Assembly (NCBI GenBank): GCA_964611585.1
Contig: CAZTAK010000001.1
Location: 1 to 64,000 of the forward strand
Length of the DNA stretch: 64,000 bases
From: CAZTAK01 sp964611585
GTDB lineage: Bacteria > Pseudomonadota > Alphaproteobacteria > SHVP01
Reading direction: 5' to 3'
Position numbers and translations under genes: made by a program. The notes below the pieces were generated by a model. That model searched no databases. It had not been told where the DNA came from and saw only the letters and a program-made list of their open reading frames with translations. Shown here piece by piece: positions 60,531-64,000 of this stretch. Within the stretch, counting starts at the first letter, position 1. Each line of letters opens with the position of its first letter.

Positions 60531-62906
60531 CTATTTCGAGGTCATCACCCAGACGCCCTCCCAGTCGTCGCCTGGCGGTTCTTTCTTCAGGTGCTCGCAG
60601 CGTCCGATGTACGTCTGCGAAAGGGCGTCGTCGGGATTGAGCGCGAGACATTCCTTGAACGATTTAACCCCCTTGTCGAAGGCGCCCTTGCGGTAATGAT
60701 CGACGCCCGCCTTAAAGTAATTCACCGCCTCCATCAGATTGGGAAAGGTCTCGTCGGTGTGATAGTCGAGCACCTCGTAGACACCCACCGGTTGGGTCTT
60801 GCCCTTGACGACGACCCTGTCGATGTCGCGCATCCGATAGGTTCCGCGCAGCTTCTTCACCGTGTTCTCGCTGATAAGGATGCGCGCCGAATACTGTTTG
60901 CAGGCACTCTCGAGCCGCGCCGCCAGGTTCACGCCGTCACCGATGATGGTGTAGTCCATGCGTTTGGGCGATCCGATGTTGCCCGACACCACCACGTCGG
61001 TATTGAGGCCGATGCCCATATCGACCGGAGGCAGGCCGTGGGCCTGGCGGTCGGCGTTCCAAACCCGGAGAGACGAGATCATGTTGATTGCTGCACGGAC
61101 GCCGCGGTCTTCATCGTCGTCGTGGGCGACCGGTATTCCGAACGCCGCCATAATGGCGTCGCCGATAAACTTGTCGAGCATCCCTTCCTCGGCGGAAATA
61201 CAATCGACCATCAACGTGAAGTATTCGTTGAGCAGGCTGACTGTGCCCTGGGCGCCGAGTCCCTCGGTGAGCGTGGTGAAGCCACGAATATCCGAGAACA
61301 GCACTGTCGATTCCGTGGATTGACCGCCAAGCAGGTCTTCACCACCGCCCAATACCTGATCGGCGAGGCCCGGATCCATGTAGCGCGCCATCGTCGATTT
61401 GACGCGCTTTTCACTTGAGATGTCTTCCATCATCAACAGCGTGCCGAGTTGTTTGGCCTCGCCGCTCATCAGCGGCATGACCGTGAGATTGACCGACACC
61501 GTTTCGCCGCCGAATGCCATTTCGGCATCCATGGTGATGTCGTGTTCCTGGGTCTCAGCGACCCACCCGATCTTTTCGAGCAGGAACATGTTATCGCTTT
61601 CAAAGAATTCCTGGGCCTTCTTGTCGATGATTTCGTCTACAGATACCTTCATGATGCGCAGTCCAGCCGCGTTGCAAGTAACGATCTTGCCGTCTTCATC
61701 CGTTGTGACAACCGCATTCGACATGCTTTCCAGCATGCTTTCGTTGTAGTTCTTCATTTGCTGAACGTCGTCGAACAGCTTCGAGTTTTCGAGCGCGATC
61801 GAAACCTGCGCCGTAAACGCCTTGAGGCGCGATTCGTCCTCGTCGGTAAACGGCCCGCCGCGCCGGTTCAGCACTTGGGTAACACCGATGGTCTTGCCGT
61901 TCTTGTTGACCACCGGCACGCACAAGATCGAACGCGTAAAATAGCCGGTCTGCTTGTCGAACGAGGGATTGAAGCGCAAGTCGGCATAGGCGTGCGGGAT
62001 GTTGACGGATCGCCCCGAAGTGAAAACCGCGCCGGCAATACCGGCATTGTTGGGCAGCCGGATTTCGCCGATCGACTCGCCCATGGCGACCCGGGAGAAC
62101 AATTCGCTGGTCTTTTCGTCGTACAGAAACAGTGTCGAGCGGTCGGCCTGAAGCATCCGCGTGGCTTCGGTCATGACCCGCTGCAGCAGCGTCCCGAGTT
62201 CGAGCTCGGAGGTCACGTCGGAGACAATGTCGAGGAACTCCATCTCCTTTTCGCGGGTTTTCTTCATGCGCTCGACGAACTGGGTGCTTTGCAGTGCCAC
62301 CGCGGCCTGCGACGTCATCGCCTCGATCAGCGCCAGATCGTCCTTGGTGAACCGGCCCTTCTTCTTGTTGAGGACCTGCGACACGCCGATGACTTCGCCT
62401 TTGACGGTGCGCACCGGGCAGCAGACGATACTTTTGGTGTGAAAGCCGGTCTGCTGATCGACATTGGGGTTGAAGCGTTCGTCTGAATAGGCGTCATGGA
62501 TGATGGCACCCTCGCCGTTGCTGAACACCCAGCCGGCAACGCCGCTGTCGTTGAGGATGCGGATTTCGCGTTTGAAGTTGCCTTGGGCGACCCGGGAATA
62601 GAGTTCGCCCGAGGCTGAATCGTTGAGGAACAAGGTGCCGCGCTCGGCCCCCAGTTCCCAGGTTGTCATCTCGACCAGGGTTTCGAGAATCTCGTCGAGC
62701 GATTCGATCGCCACGCACCGCCGCGACACGTTGAGAAGCATCTCCGCCTGACGCAACCGTTGCTCGAGCTGGTGCTGCGAGGGCGCGCGGCCGGTGCCTT
62801 TTTTGCCTTTTTTTGTCCCGGCGGCGCTCGCTCGTCCGCGGGTTTCACCGGCCCGCCGTCCCGCCTGTCCGCTCCGCGCCAACCTGCCGCTACCTTCGCT
62901 AGCCAT
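60531..62906 (-). CDS. GAF-GAF-PAS class III adenylate/guanylate cyclase
   Basis: A 791-residue soluble cyclase. A basic N-terminal tail (1-40) and a helix (about 45-65) precede GAF 1 (about 68-210; GVAGWVFSNGEGAIIHDAYSD) and GAF 2 (about 230-385; NIPHAYADLRFNP), then a PAS domain (about 392-520; NAVVTTDEDGKIVTCNAAGL) and the cyclase (about 540-720). Metal-binding Asp residues lie in TVLFSDIRGFTTL and DKFIGDAIMAAFG, and MDYTIIGDGVNLAARLE holds the transition-state region. A short TPR-like tail ends the protein. It overlaps the coiled-coil gene by eight bases, so the two are co-translated. Confidence 0.92.
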   Translation of the reverse strand: MASEGSGRLARSGQAGRRAGETRGRASAAGTKKGKKGTGRAPSQHQLEQRLRQAEMLLNVSRRCVAIESLDEILETLVEMTTWELGAERGTLFLNDSASGELYSRVAQGNFKREIRILNDSGVAGWVFSNGEGAIIHDAYSDERFNPNVDQQTGFHTKSIVCCPVRTVKGEVIGVSQVLNKKKGRFTKDDLALIEAMTSQAAVALQSTQFVERMKKTREKEMEFLDIVSDVTSELELGTLLQRVMTEATRMLQADRSTLFLYDEKTSELFSRVAMGESIGEIRLPNNAGIAGAVFTSGRSVNIPHAYADLRFNPSFDKQTGYFTRSILCVPVVNKNGKTIGVTQVLNRRGGPFTDEDESRLKAFTAQVSIALENSKLFDDVQQMKNYNESMLESMSNAVVTTDEDGKIVTCNAAGLRIMKVSVDEIIDKKAQEFFESDNMFLLEKIGWVAETQEHDITMDAEMAFGGETVSVNLTVMPLMSGEAKQLGTLLMMEDISSEKRVKSTMARYMDPGLADQVLGGGEDLLGGQSTESTVLFSDIRGFTTLTEGLGAQGTVSLLNEYFTLMVDCISAEEGMLDKFIGDAIMAAFGIPVAHDDDEDRGVRAAINMISSLRVWNADRQAHGLPPVDMGIGLNTDVVVSGNIGSPKRMDYTIIGDGVNLAARLESACKQYSARILISENTVKKLRGTYRMRDIDRVVVKGKTQPVGVYEVLDYHTDETFPNLMEAVNYFKAGVDHYRKGAFDKGVKSFKECLALNPDDALSQTYIGRCEHLKKEPPGDDWEGVWVMTSK

Positions 62907-63684
62907 TACCCTTCTCCAACCGTTCGCGTAGTTCCTCGATCATAGCCTGCAAATGCGCATTTTCATTGCGGGTATCGCGTTCGAGAGTCTGAATTCGTTC
63001 CTCGTACCGGACCGTGGTGCGGTCGAGTTCGTCGCGCAAGGCGCCCACCGTGCTGCGTAATTGGGCAAGTTCGTCGGCCGAGGCCGCAATCGTCGCCTGA
63101 ACTTCCGCTTCTTTGTCGAATCGCAGTTGTTCGAGTTCAGCGCGCAGCGACGAAGCGGTTTGCTTGAGTTGCCGGATTTCGTCACTGGCCGCCGCCACCG
63201 CCGCCTGAACGGCGGCTGCTTTGTCATAGCGCAGTTTTTCGAGTTCGTCGCGCAATGTCGAGGCGGTCGCCTTGAGTTGCACGATCTCGTCGTTGGCCGC
63301 CGCCACCGCGGCTTGTACCGCCGCTTCCTTTTCATAACCGAGTTTTTCAAGTTCCGAGCGCAGCGTGGCTACCGTCCCCTTGAGCTGAACAATCTCGTCG
63401 TTGGCCAAGGCGACCGCTGCCTGTATCGCCGCCTCATTTTCGAAGCGCATCTTCTCGAGTTCACCGCGAAGAACCGCCGCAGTCTTGCGAAGCTGCATGG
63501 TTTCGTCGGTGGATTCGGCAACGGCGCGCTGCACGTCCGCTTCCTGCCCGTACTGGGTCGCTTCGAGTTGTTCGCGTAGGGCGGCGATGGTGTTCTTGAG
63601 GTGGCGCACCTCCGTTTCGGCCGCGAGCAGGCGGCCCGGTGTCTGCGGTTCGGCCAAGTCCGGGGTCCCGGCGAGATCCGTCAT
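62899..63684 (-). CDS. Coiled-coil protein with about six 36-residue repeats
   Basis: A 261-residue protein made almost wholly of a long coiled coil. Five to six repeats of 36 residues (about 21-236) follow the pattern NDEIVQLKATASTLRDELEK, then a charged helix ending AAVQAAVAAA. Each repeat is a 108-base DNA repeat. There is no membrane segment. ATG 63684 overlaps the upstream small frame as ATGA; GTG 63696 is an alternative start. The overlap with the cyclase gene suggests the coiled coil positions or clusters the cyclase. Confidence 0.82.
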   Translation of the reverse strand: MTDLAGTPDLAEPQTPGRLLAAETEVRHLKNTIAALREQLEATQYGQEADVQRAVAESTDETMQLRKTAAVLRGELEKMRFENEAAIQAAVALANDEIVQLKGTVATLRSELEKLGYEKEAAVQAAVAAANDEIVQLKATASTLRDELEKLRYDKAAAVQAAVAAASDEIRQLKQTASSLRAELEQLRFDKEAEVQATIAASADELAQLRSTVGALRDELDRTTVRYEERIQTLERDTRNENAHLQAMIEELRERLEKGNG

Positions 63685-63744
63685 CGCCGCCGCCACGGCG
63701 GCACCGGCTGGCCGGTATCAGAGAAATAGGCAATTTCGTTCATG
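63681..63744 (-). CDS. Possible 20-codon upstream ORF
   Basis: From ATG 63744, behind GGTGGGGAC, 20 codons (NEIAYFSDTGQPVPPWRR) end in a TGA that overlaps the ATG of the coiled-coil gene as ATGA. Upstream in the same frame is CPDCGGDM, so a longer zinc-ribbon-like product is also possible. It may be a real small protein or a leader that couples translation. Confidence 0.3.
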
Positions 63745-63874
63745 TCCCCACCGCAGTCCGGGCACAGCCAATTTCCCGCAAGCCGGCCGCGCCCAAGCGT
63801 ACCATGACCGGGAGGGTTTTCGGGAAGTCGGAAATCGCGCCTCCCGCAAGCCCCGACCCCGGCCCGTAAGGCCG

Positions 63875-64000
63875 CTAGCGGTGGATTAGCGCGAGCGTCC
63901 TGTCTTCCAGCCCGACCGCGATTGCGGGCCACCGTGAATCGCCCGGAAGGGGCACCAGCGCCGTCTGCACGCGGGCCGGCAACGGCAACCTGGCGATCTC
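63875..64000 (-). CDS. C-terminal end of an unidentified protein (partial)
   Basis: A minus-strand frame enters the window at 64000 and ends with TAG at 63875-63877. Its 41 residues (EIARLPLPARVQTALVPLP, then SRWPAIAVGLEDRTLALIHR) are protein-like, with codon choice like the neighbourhood. I do not recognise the family from this fragment. Confidence 0.5.
   Translation of the reverse strand, partial: EIARLPLPARVQTALVPLPGDSRWPAIAVGLEDRTLALIHR

Overview
The window is GC-rich, densely coded DNA from the chromosome of a free-living-type heterotroph, most probably an alphaproteobacterium near Rhodospirillales. This rests on the gene families: MmcB-like nuclease, CC0125/CC1285-type lipoprotein, NnrU, PqiC/MlaD/MlaF/MlaE block, KorAB, IorAB, and GTG/TTG starts with frequent 1-4 base gene overlaps. 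No rRNA, tRNA, insertion sequence, prophage or CRISPR array was found. All assignments are from reading the sequence; nothing was searched.

Layout. 1-6.2 kb: two truncated genes meet tail to tail, then YjbQ, a FecR-domain protein, ThrH, and a minus-strand run of ASCH protein, PQQ-type sugar dehydrogenase, a gutted alpha/beta hydrolase and a tyrosine phosphatase. 6.5-16.2 kb: IorAB molybdenum hydroxylase, MmcB/GYD pair, an Asp/Glu-racemase-like protein, a broken glutathionyl-hydroquinone reductase, VOC proteins, a broken cytochrome P460 and a PA14 protein. 16.4-22.8 kb: a plus-strand run of SDR, two two-domain alpha/beta-hydrolase proteins with His at the nucleophile position, GT9, an AhpD-like protein and RidA. 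24.0-29.6 kb: an operon of aconitase-type large and small subunits, an ICL/PEPM-family lyase, a two-subunit CoA-transferase and a methyltransferase with two in-frame TAG codons; this looks like a branched dicarboxylate pathway. 30.6-33.2 kb: two PuuE-like polysaccharide deacetylases and an isochorismatase-family amidase. 33.3-36.2 kb: two receiver/HPt pairs, both with damaged receivers. 36.3-43.8 kb: KorAB, ferredoxin-NADP reductase, metallo-beta-lactamase-fold protein, UspA, NnrU. 44.7-48.3 kb: MCE-type lipid transporter. 48.6-63.7 kb: cytochrome c, GAF-HD-GYP, a peptide-type ABC importer, a degenerate-GGDEF/EAL protein, double-ACT protein, phosphoglycerate kinase, and a GAF-GAF-PAS adenylate cyclase overlapping a coiled-coil gene.

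The most striking property is gene decay with a pattern. At least eight genes or fragments are damaged: five truncations or deletions (TIGR02391-like, AHSA1-like, alpha/beta hydrolase, NmrA-like, receiver), one frameshift (P460), and four premature stops in three genes. All four premature stops are TAG, and in each the frame and recognisable protein continue beyond the stop. TAG also terminates many intact genes here, so wholesale recoding is unlikely; context-dependent amber suppression or simple pseudogene formation remain. Non-coding structure includes five 16-bp tandem units before ridA, about five 38-39-bp units at 30.4-30.6 kb, dispersed palindromic elements at 12.4 and 23.4 kb, and a promoter-hairpin-T8 unit at 50.63-50.72 kb that may be a very short RNA.
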